A stretch of DNA of 64,000 bases from Syngnathus acus (GCF_901709675.1 NC_051105.1:12448604-12512603), one strand, 5' to 3'; shown: positions 22,321 through 33,869, numbered from the stretch's first letter. Notes: generated by a model from the sequence alone, not told the origin. A program made the numbers and translations.

Positions 22321-23671
22321 CAGGGCTGTGGACTCGGACTCGGACTCGGGGACTCGGACTCGGTAATTTTTGCCGGACTCGGACTCGGACTCGGTGCTGA
22401 TTTTGCCCGAGTCCACCGAGTCCGACAATAAAATATACGTTCAATTTTATTTTCATCATGCTGCTGAGAATGCGCGTAGGAATATTGTCCACAGCCCTGC
22501 TTACGATCAAGTTTGAAAAAGAACTTGACAGCATTGAGCGCCGCCGGCGTTTGTCGGCCGCCACCTCGCCAACCGGTCAAACGCGCATGTGCGTGAGGGG
22601 AAATCCCGCAAAGGAGGAGGGACAAACAGAGCGATTGGTTTTGCTGGCTTTTTAATGAATGGCGACTGTGACTACGGGGGCCCATTAGGTCCTGAAAAGC
22701 TGACAAGACGCTTGCCAAAATGGCAAGGAAAAAATGCACAGCTAAACGAATATATGACGATGAACACAGGACGTTTTTAACAGAGTTAAAGTTGTTTTTT
22801 GTTGAACGCTATGACAAGCCATTCTGCCTGATATGTCGGACGTCATTGGCGCATTTAAAAGCTTCAAATGGTCAGCGCCACTTCAGCTCACTTCATGCCA
22901 ATATCGATAAGGACTTTGCAAAAGGGACTGAATTTCGCAAGCACAAGTTTGGAGACTTTGAAAAGTCAGGCAGAAAAATAGGTACAGTTTTTAAAAAAAA
23001 TTACGAAGCACTCAGAGACTGTCACACTTGCATTGTTTCAACTGGCTTGGAACATTGCACGGGCTAAAAAGCCATACAATGAAGTGGAGTTCGTTAAAAT
23101 ATGCCTCAGTGACGTTATTGAATTTTATTTTCATCATGCTGCTGAGAATGCGCGTAGGAATACTGTCCACAGCCCTGCTTGCTTGTTATGAAGACAAATT
23201 TAGTTGTTGCGTGCGCGCCCGCGCCTGCCTGCCTGCGTGCGTGCACGTACAAGACCGAGCGTAAGTTACGATCAATGCGGCCACGTTGAGTTGCACTTAG
23301 GCTAATGTTTACGTTATGTACCAATGTCAAGGACGATTATGTCACCCAGCTTATATCATTGATGTGTTTCGATAGTTGTGGGGTCGTCACTAATTATTTG
23401 TGTTTAGATAAATGTCTGAGCTATAATGGTGTAATTAATGATTAAAACTTGAAAGTATCTGTTTATTGTATTCGTTTATATGTTTAATAACGACAAAGCC
23501 ATCACAAAACTGTTATATTGTTTAGATTTTGATCTAAATTAGCCTTGAATAAAGACTAAGCAGTCACATGAATTAACAGAAAAAAATGGACAGCCGGACT
23601 CGGACTCGGACTCGTGGTCAAGAGGCCGGACTCGGACTCGGTGCAAAAATCCGACCGAGTCCACAGCCCTG
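22321..23671 (+). mobile_element. hAT with GACTCG-rich ends, copy B
   Basis: The termini CAGGGCTGTGGACTCGG and CCGAGTCCACAGCCCTG are inverted. The 8-bp target duplication CCCAGAGG is perfect (22313-22320 and 23672-23679). Tandem GACTCG units lie inside both ends. A roughly 65-bp segment ('cagccctgctta' at its end) occurs twice (22441 and 23117), with transposase sequence between. The insertion splits the Gypsy RT between 'NTPRG' and '[10 protein letters not shown]'. Confidence 0.92.
22720..23067 (+). pseudogene. hAT transposase N-terminus with BED-like finger
   Basis: 'MARKKCTAKRIYDDEHRTFL' leads to a finger 'FCLICRTSLAHLKASNGQRH' with a further His ('HFSSLH'), then 'KGTEFRKHKF'. A frameshift near 23020 hides the continuation 'LAWNIARAKKPYNEVEFVKI' in another frame. 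The style is that of EPM2AIP1/GTF2IRD2-type hAT proteins. The catalytic core is missing, so the element depends on another source of transposase. Confidence 0.65.
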
Positions 23672-23679
23672 CCCAGAGG

Positions 23680-24728
23680 ACACTTCGAGTACCTAGTAAT
23701 GCCGTTTGGCCTCACCAATGCACCCGCTGTTTTCCAGGCCATGATTAATGATGTACTGAGAGACTTTTTGGATCGTTTTGTTTGTGTGTATTTGAACGAC
23801 ATTCTGATCGATTCACCGGATTTGGAGACCCATGAGTCTCATGTTAGGACGGTATTGCAACGCCTCCTTGATCACCAGCTTTACGTCAAAGCCGAAAAGA
23901 GCGAGTTCCACGCCAATACTGTATCTTTCCTTGGCTTCATCATAGCCCCTGGCAAAGTGCAGATGGACCCGGCAAAAGTAAGCGCGGTGACTCAATGGCC
24001 TGATAGCCGCAAGAAAGTGCAGCAATTTCTCGGCTTTGCTAACTTTTATAGGCGGTTCATCAGAGGCTTCAACGCCACAGCGGCTCCACTGCATGCTCTA
24101 ACTTCCCCTAAGGTTCCGTTCTGTTGGACGGCGAAGGCGGAAGCGGCCTTCCAGGAGTTGAAGAGGCGATTCAGCTCCGCCCCGATCCTCACGCTGCCCG
24201 ACCCATCTCGTCAGTTTGTGGTGGACGTTGACGCCTCCAATCGGGGAATCGGCGCCATCTTGTCGCAGAGGGCCCAGGCCGACAACAAGCTTCATCCGTG
24301 CGCGTTCCTGTCCCGACGGCTGACATCCGCAGAGCAGAATTACGATGTGGGGGATCGAGAGTTGTTGGCGGTCAAACTGGCCCTCGAAGAATGGAGACAC
24401 TGGCTGGAGGGAGCCCACCAACCTTTCTTGGTTTGGACTGACCACAAGAAACTACAATACATCAAGAAGGCTAAAAGACTGAATTCACGCCAGGCTCGTT
24501 GGTCCCTCTTTTTTAATCGATTCAATTTCACTTTGTCTTACAGACCGGGGGCCAAAAACACCAAGCCTGACGCACTATCACGCGTCTACAGTCCAGATCC
24601 GGTGGCCAAGGAGCCCGAACCCATTCTCCCCCCTCACTGTGTGGTGGAAGCAGTTACTTGGCCCATAGAAGGCCTGGTGAAGCAGGCCAACGACGACGAA
24701 GAGGCCAACGACGACGAAGAGAATAAAC
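23680..24728 (+). pseudogene. Gypsy RT C-terminal part and RNase H
   Basis: The frame continues from 22320. '[20 protein letters not shown]' is followed by '[10 protein letters not shown]', where the RT active site Y-x-D-D reads Y-L-N-D, a catalytic Asp-to-Asn change. Then come '[14 protein letters not shown]', '[14 protein letters not shown]', and RNase H ('[19 protein letters not shown]', '[20 protein letters not shown]', '[11 protein letters not shown]'). A 17-base tandem duplication ('gccaacgacgacgaaga', 24688-24721) adds acidic residues. The frame is then lost, and the integrase is in another frame. Confidence 0.88.
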
Positions 24729-26042
24729 TTGTTTGTTCCCACAAGGCTGCGTTCCCAGGTTGTCCATTGGGCACACACCTCCCGGCTCGCCTGTCATCCA
24801 GGTGTGCGAAGAACCCTGTATGTGATTCAACAGCGATTCTGGTGGCCATCCATGGGGACAGACGTCAGGGAATACGTTGCAGCCTGCTCCGTCTGTGCTC
24901 GGAACAAGAACTCCCCCGGCGCCCCTGTGGGTCTGCTGCAACCCCTCCCCATTCCTTCTCGACCGTGGGCCGAGATCTCGGTGGACTTTGTCACGGGGCT
25001 TCCTGCGTCTAAGGGGAAGACGACTATACTCACCGTGGTGGACCGATTTTCCAAGATGGCTCACTTCATTGCCCTGCCCAAGTTGCCTTCGGCAAAGCGA
25101 ACGGCAGAAGTCATGATGGACCAAATTTTCAGGATTCACGGATTCCCACGGGACGTCGTCTCTGATAGGGGTCCCCAATTTGTATCCAGGTTTGGGAAAG
25201 AGTTTTGCAAGCTCATAGGGGCCACCGTGAGCCTCACTTCGGGTTATCACCCGGAGGCGAACGGTCAGGCGGAGCGCATAAACCAGCAGCTGGAAACAGG
25301 CCTCTGCTGCCTAGTGGCCCAAAACCCCTCCTCGTGGAGCAAGAACCTCACGTGGGTGGAATACGCCCATAATTCCCTGCCTACCACGGCTACCGGGATG
25401 TCCCCTTACATGTGCGTGTTTGGCTACCAGCCCCCGGTCTTCCCCGACAGTGAGCTGGAGGTGTCTGTTACCTCGGCGCGCGCCGTGGTGAGTCGCTGTC
25501 GTCGCATCTGGGCGGCGGCACGGGCCACGCTGGTCCGCCAAGGAGATAGGGTCAAGAGGGTGGCCGACCGGAGGCGACGACCGGCGCCCGTCTACCGGCG
25601 GGGCCAACGGGTCTGGCTGTCCACAAGAGACCTTCCCCTCCAGGTGGACTCCAGAAAGCTGCCCCCCCGTTTTGTGGGTCCGTTTCCCATCTCCAAGGTC
25701 GTTAACCCAGCCGCTGTGCGTCTTCACCTGCCCAGGTCCCTTGCCGTTCATCCCACCTTCCACGTCGGGAGGGTCAAACCAGCCAGGGACAGTGGGATGG
25801 TGCCGGGCCCCGTGCCGCCTCCGGTTCCGCGGACAGTGGGGGGTGGGCAGGCTTACACGGTCAAGGAGCTATTGGCGGTGCGCAGGTGGGGTCGGGGTTG
25901 GCAGTTCCTGGTGGACTGGAAGGGTTATGGGCCAGAGGAGCGGCAATGGGTGCCGCAGAGTTTTATCTTGGACCCCGGACTGTTTGCCGACTTCTACGCG
26001 GCTCACCCTGATGCTCCTGGCCCGTCTGGGATCCGGCCCTAG
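24729..26042 (+). CDS. Gypsy integrase with chromodomain, uninterrupted
   Basis: About 437 residues without a stop; the ORF belongs to Pol and has no start of its own. The zinc-binding H-H-C-C region contains '[14 protein letters not shown]' and 'CSVCARNK'. The catalytic D-D-E core has '[10 protein letters not shown]', '[11 protein letters not shown]' and '[13 protein letters not shown]'. A GPF-like segment '[13 protein letters not shown]' follows, then a chromodomain from '[11 protein letters not shown]' through '[19 protein letters not shown]'. Chromodomains direct chromovirus integration to marked chromatin. The ORF ends at TAG 13 bases before the 3' LTR. It is cut off from RT by a frameshift near 24725. 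Confidence 0.88.
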   Translation: MFVPTRLRSQVVHWAHTSRLACHPGVRRTLYVIQQRFWWPSMGTDVREYVAACSVCARNKNSPGAPVGLLQPLPIPSRPWAEISVDFVTGLPASKGKTTILTVVDRFSKMAHFIALPKLPSAKRTAEVMMDQIFRIHGFPRDVVSDRGPQFVSRFGKEFCKLIGATVSLTSGYHPEANGQAERINQQLETGLCCLVAQNPSSWSKNLTWVEYAHNSLPTTATGMSPYMCVFGYQPPVFPDSELEVSVTSARAVVSRCRRIWAAARATLVRQGDRVKRVADRRRRPAPVYRRGQRVWLSTRDLPLQVDSRKLPPRFVGPFPISKVVNPAAVRLHLPRSLAVHPTFHVGRVKPARDSGMVPGPVPPPVPRTVGGGQAYTVKELLAVRRWGRGWQFLVDWKGYGPEERQWVPQSFILDPGLFADFYAAHPDAPGPSGIRP

Positions 26043-26054
26043 TGGGGGTGGTTA

Positions 26055-26589
26055 TGTCATGCTGTCGTGTTTTGTGAGTTGTTTTTGTCTTGTCCTGTTC
26101 GTCGTATTGTCACTTCCTGTTTTGTTTTGGTAACTCTCCTCTCGTTTCAGTTCGTGGGTCCTTCCTCTGTGCGTCAGGCTACTTGACTTCACTGATCCCA
26201 ATTGTGTGCACCTGTGTCTTTGGTCCTAATTGTCTGCACCTGTGTCCTCACTCTTCTGTGTGTATATAGCCAGCGTCTTCCCCTTGTCTTGTACCAGTGC
26301 GTCTTGTCCCGTCTTGAATACTAGCGATCGTGTGAGTAACAGATATCCCCTTAGAGAACCTAGTTTAGAAGATACCTTTTTTTGTCAAGCCTGAGCTCTG
26401 TGTTTTTCAGTTATGCTTTTTGCCACCGTGTTTCCCTCGTTTTGAGGCGCTTTTGGTTTTTGCTGTCTCCAGCCTTGTTTTCCCTCTTTTTGAGGCGCTT
26501 TTGTTTTTTGTGCTGTCTCCAGCCTGTTCGAATAAATACCTTTTGTTGGCACTCTGCATCCGAGTCCTCTCCCTGATCCAAGTCTGACA
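26055..26589 (+). repeat. Gypsy 3' LTR
   Basis: 535 bp, about 97% like the 5' LTR. It has an extra stretch 'tgtgtgcacctgtgtctttggtcctaattgtctgcacctgtg' near 26205 that is absent or replaced in the 5' LTR. Confidence 0.92.
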
Positions 26590-26594
26590 TCATA

Positions 26595-27318
26595 AGTGTA
26601 TTAGTCTCGTCTTTGTCACAAGCTAGCACTTTAGTTTCTATTAGTTTCAGTCGAGTTCATTTTCTTTTTAGTCAAGTCAGGTTGAGCATTTTACTCTTAC
26701 TTTTATTTTAGTTAGAATTGTTTATGACTATTTTAGTGTAGTTTTAGTCAAAGAAAACTGATGACACTTTAGCAGAGGTGGCAAATTCAGGTCCTGAAAG
26801 TGAAAGCTACCACACTTTTGCTTTAACAACAGGTGCTTCTACTTAACGGTCAGGTAAACGAACTCATTCACCTGATCGTTGAGTGGAAGCACTTGTGGCT
26901 AAAACAAAACAGTGGCAGTTTTACTTTATGAACCTGGATTGGACTAGTCTATTCTACTGTAACTTTACTTGAAACAAAATGACATTTTCATCTAGTTATA
27001 GAAAAAAATAAATTGTATTTTTTGACTCTTCATTAATGCAATTCTATTTTAGCCAAATACATCTATTTCAGACATGCAAGATTTTAATTATGTTGTCCAA
27101 CATATTTTACTAACCATGTTACGAGTACACACACATCCATTTAAATGAAACAGCATCCCACACCCTATCACTGAATAGTTTTTGCCATGTGACGGCCGTG
27201 GTCCCCGTCCCAATCGACAATTATCTTTCACTGTGACACAGCCGTCGACCACCCCCACACTCCCACCTTTCATCCCTCCTGTTATATATTTAATTGCTTT
27301 CACGTGAAACGCTTTTAG
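26595..27318. other. Intergenic DNA, degraded repeats only
   Basis: 'ttttagtgtagttttagtcaaagaaaactgatgac' near 26720-26765 and 'agaggtggcaaattcaggtcctgaaag' at 26775 look like scraps of DNA transposons. No gene was seen. Confidence 0.4.
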
Positions 27319-27320
27319 TA

Positions 27321-27394
27321 CCGTATTTTTTGCACTATAAGGTGCGCTGGATTACAAGGTGCACCTCCATTGATTTTCTTATTTTAGAAATTAT
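27321..27394 (+). repeat. Tigger-like terminal repeat, left fragment
   Basis: 'ccgtattttttgcactataaggtgcgctgg' is a fish Tigger-type end preceded by TA. It resumes at 30573 ('ggtgcaccggattaaaggcgcata'), after LINE E, so LINE E appears to have inserted into it. Confidence 0.55.
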
Positions 27395-30300
27395 TTCATA
27401 TATGGGGTGCCGGGGCCCCCCTCTGGAGCCAGGCCCGGAGGTGGGGCTCGAAGGCGAGCGTCTGGTGGCCGGGCCTTCGCCCATGGGGCCCGGCCGGGCT
27501 CAGCCCGAAAAGTAAACGTGGGTCCCCCTTCCCATGGGCTCACCACCTGTGGGAGGGGCCAAAGGGGTCGGGTGCATTGCAAGCTGGGCGGCGGCCAAAG
27601 GCAGGGACCTTGGCGGTCTGATCCCCGGCTGCAGAAGCTGGCTCTTGGGACATGGAATGTCACCTCTCTGGCTGGAAAGGAGCCCGAGCTGGTGTGCGAG
27701 GCAGAAAGGTTCCGACTAGATATAGTCGGACTTGCCTCCACGCACAGTTTGGGTTCCGGTACAAGCCCTCTCGAGAGGGGCTGGACTCTCTTCCACTCTG
27801 GAGTTGCCCACGGTGAGAGGCGTCGAGCAGGTGTGGGTATACTTATTGCCCCCCGGCTGGGCGCCTGCACATTGGGGTTCACCCCGGTGAACGAGAGGGT
27901 AGCCTCCCTCCGCCTTCGGGTGGGGGGACGGGTCCTGACTGTTGTTTGTGTCTATGCACCAAACGGTAGCTCAGAGTACCCACCCTTTTTGGAGTCCCTG
28001 GAGGAAGTGCTGGAGGGCGCTCCTTCTGGGGACTCCATCGTTCTACTGGGTGACTTCAATGCTCACGTGGGCAATGACAGTGAGACCTGGAAGGGCGTGA
28101 TTGGGAGGAACGGCCCCCCCGATCTGAACCCGAGCAGTGTTCTATTATTGGACTTCTGTGCTCGACACGGATTTTCTATAATGAACACCATGTTCAAACA
28201 TAAGGGTGTCCATGTGTGCACTTGGCACCAGGACACCCTAGGCCGCAGTTCGATGATCGACTTTGTAGTCGTGTCATCGGATTTGCGGCCGCATGTTTTG
28301 GACACTCGGGCGAAGAGAGGGGCGGAGCTGTCAACTGATCACCACCTGGTGGTGGGTTGGCTCCGATGGTGGGGGAAGATGCCGGTCCGACCTGGCAGAC
28401 CCAAACGTTCTGTGAGGGTCTGCTGGGAACGTCTGGCGGAATCCCCTGTCAGGAAGAGCTTCAACTCCCACCTCCGGCAGAGCTTTTCCCACGTCCCGGG
28501 GGAGGCAGGGGACATTGAGTCCGAGTGGACCTTGTTCCGCGCCTCCATTGTTGAGGCGGCCGAACGGAGCTGTGGCCGTAAGGTCATTGGTGCCTGTCGT
28601 GGCGGCAATCCCCGAACCCGCTGGTGGACACCGGCGGTAAGGGATGCCGTCAAGCTGAAGAAGGAGTCCTATCGGGCCGTTTTGGCCTGCGGGACTCCGG
28701 AGGCAGCTGACAGGTACCGGATGGCCAAGCGGAACGCGGCTTCGGCGGTTGCTGAGGCAAAAACCCGGGCGTGGGAGGAGTTTGGCGAGGCCATGGAGAA
28801 TGACTTCCGGACGGCTTCGAGGAAATTCTGGTCCACCATCCGGCGTCTCAGGAGGGGAAAGCAGTGCAACGTCAACACTGTTTACAGTGGAGATGGCGTG
28901 CTGCTGACCTCGACTCGGGACGTCGTGTGTCGGTGGGGAGAATACTTCGAAGACCTCCTCAATTCCACCGACACGCCTTCCATTGTGGAAGCAGGGCCTG
29001 GGGACTCTGAGGCGGACTCTCCAATCTCTGGGGTTGAAGTCACTGAGGTAGTTTAAAAACTCCTCGGTGGCAAGGCCCCGGGGGTGGATGAGATCCGCCC
29101 GGATTTCTTAAGGGCTCTGGATGTGGTGGGGCTGTCATGGCTGACACGTCTCTACAGCATCGCGTGGACATCGGGGACAGTGCCTCTGGATTGGCAGACT
29201 GGGGTGGTGGTTCCCCTCTTTAAGAAGGGGGACCGGAGGGTGTGTTCCAATTACAGGGGAATTACACTCCTCAGCCTCCCTGGTAAGGTCTATTCAGGGG
29301 TGCTGGAGAGGAGGGTCCGTCGGGAGGTCGAACCTCGGATTCAGGAGGAACAGTGTGGCTTTCGTCCTGGCCGTGGAACAGTGGACCAGCTCTTCACCCT
29401 CAACAGGATCCTCGAGGGTGCATGGGAGTTCGCCCAACCAGTCCACATGTGTTTTGTGGACTTGGAGAAGGCGTTCGACCGTGTCCCTCGGGAGGTTCTG
29501 TGGGGGGTGCTTCGGGAGTACGGGGTACCGAGCCAACTGATAAGGGCGGTTCGGTCCCTGTATCACCGATGCCAGAGTTTGGTCCGCATTTCCGGCAGTA
29601 AGTCGGATTCGTTCCCAGCGAGGGTTGGACTCCGCCAAGGCTGCCCTTTGTCACCGATTCTGTTCATAATTTTTATGGACAGAATTTCTAGGTGCAGCCG
29701 AGGCGTTGAGGGTGTCCGGTTTGGGGACCTCAGCATCGCGTCTCTGCTTTTTGCAGACGACGTTGTGCTGTTGGCTTCTTCAGGCCGTGATCTCCAGCTC
29801 TCACTGGAGCGGTTCGCAGCCGAGTGTGAAGCGGTCGGGATGAGGGTCAGCACCTCCAAATCCGAGTCTATGGTCCTCGATCGGAAAAGGGTGGAATGCC
29901 CTCTCCGGATCGGGGATGAGATCCTGCCCCAAGTGGAGGAGTTTAAGTATCTTGGGGTCTTGTTCACGAGTGAGGGGAGGATGGAGCGCGAGATCGACAG
30001 GCGGATCGGTGCAGCGTCGGCAGTAATGCGCACTCTGTACCGGTCCGTCGTGGTAAAGAGAGAGCTGAGCCAAAAGGCAAAGCTCTCAATTTACCGGTCG
30101 ATTTACGCTCCTACCCTCACCTATGGTCACGAGCTATGGGTCGTGACCGAAAGAACGAGATCCCGGATACAAGCGGCCGAAATGAGTTTTCTCCGCAGGA
30201 TGTCCGGGCTCTCCCTTAGAGATAGGGTGAGAAGTTCGGTCATCCGGGAGAGACTCGGAGTAGAGTCGCTACTCCTCCACGTTGAGAGGAGCCAGATGAG

Positions 30301-30572
30301 GTGGCTCGGGCATCTCATCAGGATGCCTCCTGGATGCCTCCCTGGGGAGGTGTTCCGGGCATGTCCCACCGGTAGGAGACCCCGGGGACGACCCAGGACG
30401 CGCTGGAGAGTCTCACGGCTGGCCTGGGAACGCCTTGGGATCCCCCGGGATGAGCTAGATGAAGTGGCTGGGGAGAGGGAAGTCTGGGAGTCCCTCCTGA
30501 AGCTGCTGCCCCCGCGACCCGACCCCGGATAAGCGGAAGAAGATGGATGGATGGATGGATGGATGGATGGAT
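27395..30572 (+). mobile_element. LINE E with (GATG)n tail
   Basis: A 5'-shortened LINE: it lacks the 5' UTR present in its relative at 59240. The coding region is 27407-30532, the stop TAA is followed by 'gcggaagaag', and the tail is 'gatg' repeats at 30541-30572. This (ATGG)n-tailed APE LINE family is very common in fish. I do not assign a clade (I/Nimb or RTE-like). Confidence 0.85.
27407..30532 (+). pseudogene. LINE E endonuclease/RT, one nonsense codon
   Basis: One frame runs 1042 codons and is broken only by TAA at 29054-29056. Endonuclease: '[18 protein letters not shown]', '[18 protein letters not shown]', '[15 protein letters not shown]' (Asp, Asn), '[11 protein letters not shown]' (His). 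The position of the usual catalytic Glu reads 'GLASTHS', so that residue is not obvious. After the stop: 'LGGKAPGVDEIRPDFL', 'VVVPLFKKGDRRVCSNYRGI', 'MCFVDLEKAFDRVPREV', 'VGLRQGCPLSPILF', 'SLLFADDVVLLA' (catalytic FADD) and 'YGHELWVVTERTRSRIQ'. It ends 'LLPPRPDPG'. The RT half is fully intact. Confidence 0.87.
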
Positions 30573-30658
30573 GGGGTGCACCGGATTAAAGGCGCATAGA
30601 ACAGAAACTACTGCATCTAACTGGGGTTGACAAGGGTTGTTTTATGCATCCACTAGAT
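30573..30658 (+). repeat. Tigger-like element, continuation
   Basis: 'tgcaccggattaaaggcgcatag' continues the 'ataaggtgcgctgg' motif from 27340, interrupted first by LINE E and then by the hAT at 30659. Confidence 0.45.
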
Positions 30659-31987
30659 CAGGTGTGGGCAAACTACGGCCCGCGGGCCACATCCGGCCCA
30701 CGGGACCGTTTAATCCGGCCCGCCAACCCTGAATAAAATAAAATGAAACTTTTTTTTTGGTCATTTTGCATGCAATGACTGCGTTTCCCCAGTAGATGGG
30801 GAACCGCTCGCCTGCGCATTTACTACCGGAATCCGTGTCAGAAAGCTCGGTGCACACTCACAAGTGAGTGTACGTACTCAGTAGTACGGACATGGCGCAC
30901 TCGCGCTCTATTTGTATCAGTCCCGAATTTAGAGCGTGGGCTGTGACGACAGCATTCTTGTAATTCGCGCGCTGAGGTTTCAGATACAGTTTTACGCTAA
31001 AGCCACCCACAAACCTTCCCCTGGAATCCTTCTATTAAAATGAGTCGCCCAAGGAAAAGCAAGGTGGACACAGTGCCGAGTGTTTAAAAAAGAGTGGCCA
31101 ATTTGGCTCAACGTACGCGACGTGACGTTCAGCCACATGAGCATCAACATCAACCCGTCACAGATCGAGGTAAACGGACCAACACCTCGGATCTCTCCTA
31201 AGAATTGCCACAACAAATTTGACTCCAGACTATGACGCACTAGCAAAAAAGGGAGACCAACAACACTGTTCCCACTGAAAATGAAGGGGAGGCTCTCAAG
31301 TTTGTTGTAAAAAAATGCATTTTGAATATGATTTGTACACATAGCAGGGATTGAAACTAACGACCATTCTCATTTTCAAACAATGCAGGATGCTCAAGGA
31401 CATTGATGCACCAACTGTTTGCGACTAATCTTAACCTGTAAAGTTCTTAAGGCTTACTTTAAGGAAGTGTTTCCCGTTTCCTCACCTCTGTTACCAGGTG
31501 TTTGTGAGTTAAAACTCTGCTCTGATGTTCAGATACCCCTCACCGTGTTGGCGTTTTGATTACTTTATTTGGATGTATGCTTTCACCGATTCTTCAAGAT
31601 GATATATTTGGTCAGAATGTTTGCCGTTTGATGTGATCTCATAAGATAAACATCTTTCATTAATCTGACCTGCAGGCACTGAAGTGATGGAGACTGTTAT
31701 TCATAACAACAGTGTCGTATTTTATGAAAATCACTGATAGCAGTTTTTTAGTGAATTTTTATATATATTTTTTTAATGCTGTTAATAAATGCATTTGTTT
31801 TCAAAAACTTGTTTGGAATATCCATGCTTTACTACCTACTAAAGGCCAAAATCTTTTATGCAATGACCTTTACAGGTCGCTTATATTACTTCACACAAAC
31901 ACTATGTCCATCTGCTCCTGGTTCGGCCCTCCGGTCCAAATTTAGAACCCAGTTCGGCCCGCGAGTCAAAAAGTTTGCCCACCCCTG
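30659..31987 (+). mobile_element. Non-autonomous hAT (GTF2IRD2-like family), copy 2
   Basis: The ends are the same as the element at 20514. A perfect 8-bp target duplication CACTAGAT flanks it (30651-30658 and 31988-31995). Length is 1329 bp. It is roughly 95% identical to copy 1 by eye, with small insertions (for example 'caccaacacctcg' near 31180). Independent target sites show two separate transpositions rather than a segmental duplication. Confidence 0.92.
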
Positions 31988-31995
31988 CACTAGAT

Positions 31996-32253
31996 GGTGC
32001 TCTGCTAAAGGGAATGTCAACCCAGTCAATGAGGTAAAGTCCAGCTTTCCGTATGAAAATGATACGGTTTGGCTTCTTGCTTGGTCCAGCAACCTCACTC
32101 ATTTTTTATGGTCATAAACTTTCTTTAGTTTAAAAGAAAAAAGCGAGTGTGTGCGTTGATGCGTAATGCACTGATTAGCTTCTTAGCTTTGGTGTCTATG
32201 TACTGCGGTGCGGGGGGGGCGGTTCACTGCGATTGCCTCCCGATAGGTTTACC
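31996..32253. other. Unassigned DNA
   Basis: No gene seen. It is probably the remainder of the interrupted Tigger-like element or host DNA. Confidence 0.4.
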
Positions 32254-32307
32254 TGTATGTCAATCAAGCGATGTATGTCAATCAAGCGATGTATGTCAGT
32301 CAAGCGA
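32254..32307. repeat. 18-bp tandem repeat, three units
   Basis: 'tgtatgtcaatcaagcga' three times in a row, with one change in the third unit. Confidence 0.9.
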
Positions 32308-32867
32308 TTGTCATATGCCTGCGGCACCTGCTGCTCGGCTACGCCCTTCCAATCAGCATGATTGCTCTCCCCTGCCACTGGCTTGTTGAGCGGACTATAT
32401 CAGCGCAGCCAGCGCAACTCCAGATTATCAGTCCGTCCCGTGATGCTGTTCGTAAGGTCACTGCGTTTGTCCCGTCTGACTCCCGTTGCCGACCTGTTTG
32501 GTCTGTTTACCTGTCTTGTCTTGCCAGGCGTCCGCCCCGGCTCCACGCTCGGCCTCGACTACGATCTCCGTAAGCACACGTCCTTATTACGTGCTTGGCC
32601 CATCGCACTCTCCACCGGCACAGCTCCTTGGCTCAGCGGCACTCCATGCCACGCCCCCCTTGTTGCCGCCGCTCTCCAGAATCATCTGCCGCGCTGTGGC
32701 ACAAGCTTCACCCAGCTGCGAGCCTATGCCTCCACTTCCCCTTTCCCCTTATTCAATAAAATCTGTCACTCTGCATTTGGCTGTACTGCCCGATCCCTTA
32801 CAATACAGACTGACCATCATAATGCAGCCAGCGAGTCAGCCTGGCCTGGCAGTGGGGTATTAAGTGC

Positions 32868-33869
32868 TTGCCTCTGAGCACCACCGTCCCAGCCCGCGCC
32901 ATGGATGGTCGGCTGATTGGCGAAGTGAGGTCCATCACAGAGCCGGTCTACTCCTCTCTGTTAACCACCGGGAGACCATCCAGTTTTATCTTTTGTCCCT
33001 TCCAGAGCGGTGCCTCATTCTGGGGTACCCCTGGCTGCGACAGCACAATCCCGTCCTGGACTGGGAGGTGGGGGCGGTGCGCCAATGGCGCGAACACTGC
33101 CACCGTCAGTGCCTAAAGGCAGCGACCAGCACGCTTGAAAGATCCGTTCCCAGCCCAAAGCCAGACATCTCCAACGTGCCTGCACCATATCACGAACTCG
33201 AGGAGGTATTCAGTAAGGCTAAAGCAACCTTTCTTCCCCCGCACCGGCCCTACGATTGTGCCATCGACCTGTTGCCCGGCACCTCGCCTCCCAGGGGCCG
33301 CGTATACTCCCTGTCTGCTCCTGAACGCAAAGCCATGGAAGAGTACATTCAGGACTCTCTTGCCGCCGGTATCATTCGGCCATCCTCCTCACCTGCAGGA
33401 GCTGGCTTCTTCTTCATGGGTAAAAAGGATGGCACGCTTCGTCCCTGCATCGACTCCCGGGGCATAAATGAAATCACAGTGAAGAACCGCTACCCGCCTC
33501 TGCTTTCTTCCACCTTTGAGAGTCTCCAAGGAGCCACGAGCTTTAATAAGCTGGACCTCTGTAACACCTACCACCTGGTGTGCATCCGGGAGGTGGACGA
33601 GTGGAAGACGGCGTTCAATACCCCGAACGGGCATTATGAGTACTTGGTGGTCCCGTTTGGACTCACCAACGACCCCGCAGTCTTTCAAACCCTTGTCAAC
33701 GACGTCCTCAGGAACATGCTCAACAAATTTGTGTTTGTGTACCTAGATGACATCCTCATCTTCTCTCGATCGCTCCCAGAACACATCAAGCACGTCCGGT
33801 CGGTGCTGAGCCGCCTCCTGGAGCATTCACTGTACGTGAAGGCGGAGAAATGCGAGTTTCATGCCCCAT
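32868..33869 (+). pseudogene. Gypsy 2 protease tail and RT
   Basis: '[20 protein letters not shown]' is the conserved protease-RT linker. RT blocks: '[20 protein letters not shown]', '[20 protein letters not shown]', '[20 protein letters not shown]', '[20 protein letters not shown]', '[16 protein letters not shown]' and an intact '[13 protein letters not shown]' active site (about 33735). The frame is cut at 33870 by a LINE insertion after 'CEFHAPS'. Confidence 0.85.

Larger units (their letters stand above)
18546..26589 (+). mobile_element. Complete chromodomain Ty3/Gypsy element with two nested hATs
   Basis: The LTRs are 18546-19049 and 26055-26589, both starting TGTCATGC and ending GTCTGACA. 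The target duplication TCATA is perfect (18541-18545 and 26590-26594). The gene order gag, protease, RT, RNase H, integrase, chromodomain is that of a chromovirus. Two later hAT insertions (20514-21804 and 22321-23671) interrupt it. Without them the element is about 5.4 kb, the normal size. It is inactive because of frameshifts in gag and pol and an altered RT active site. Confidence 0.92.

Noticed and set aside
18546-26589. Possible domesticated Gypsy integrase-chromodomain gene
   Set aside because: The frame is intact, but it is flanked by matching LTRs and a perfect TSD, which is simply a young element; no sign of an independent promoter or start.
32362-32877. 171-codon frame in the Gypsy 2 LTR region
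   Set aside because: Overlaps a noncoding LTR-like region; three frames are open together because of GC bias, and no domain is present.
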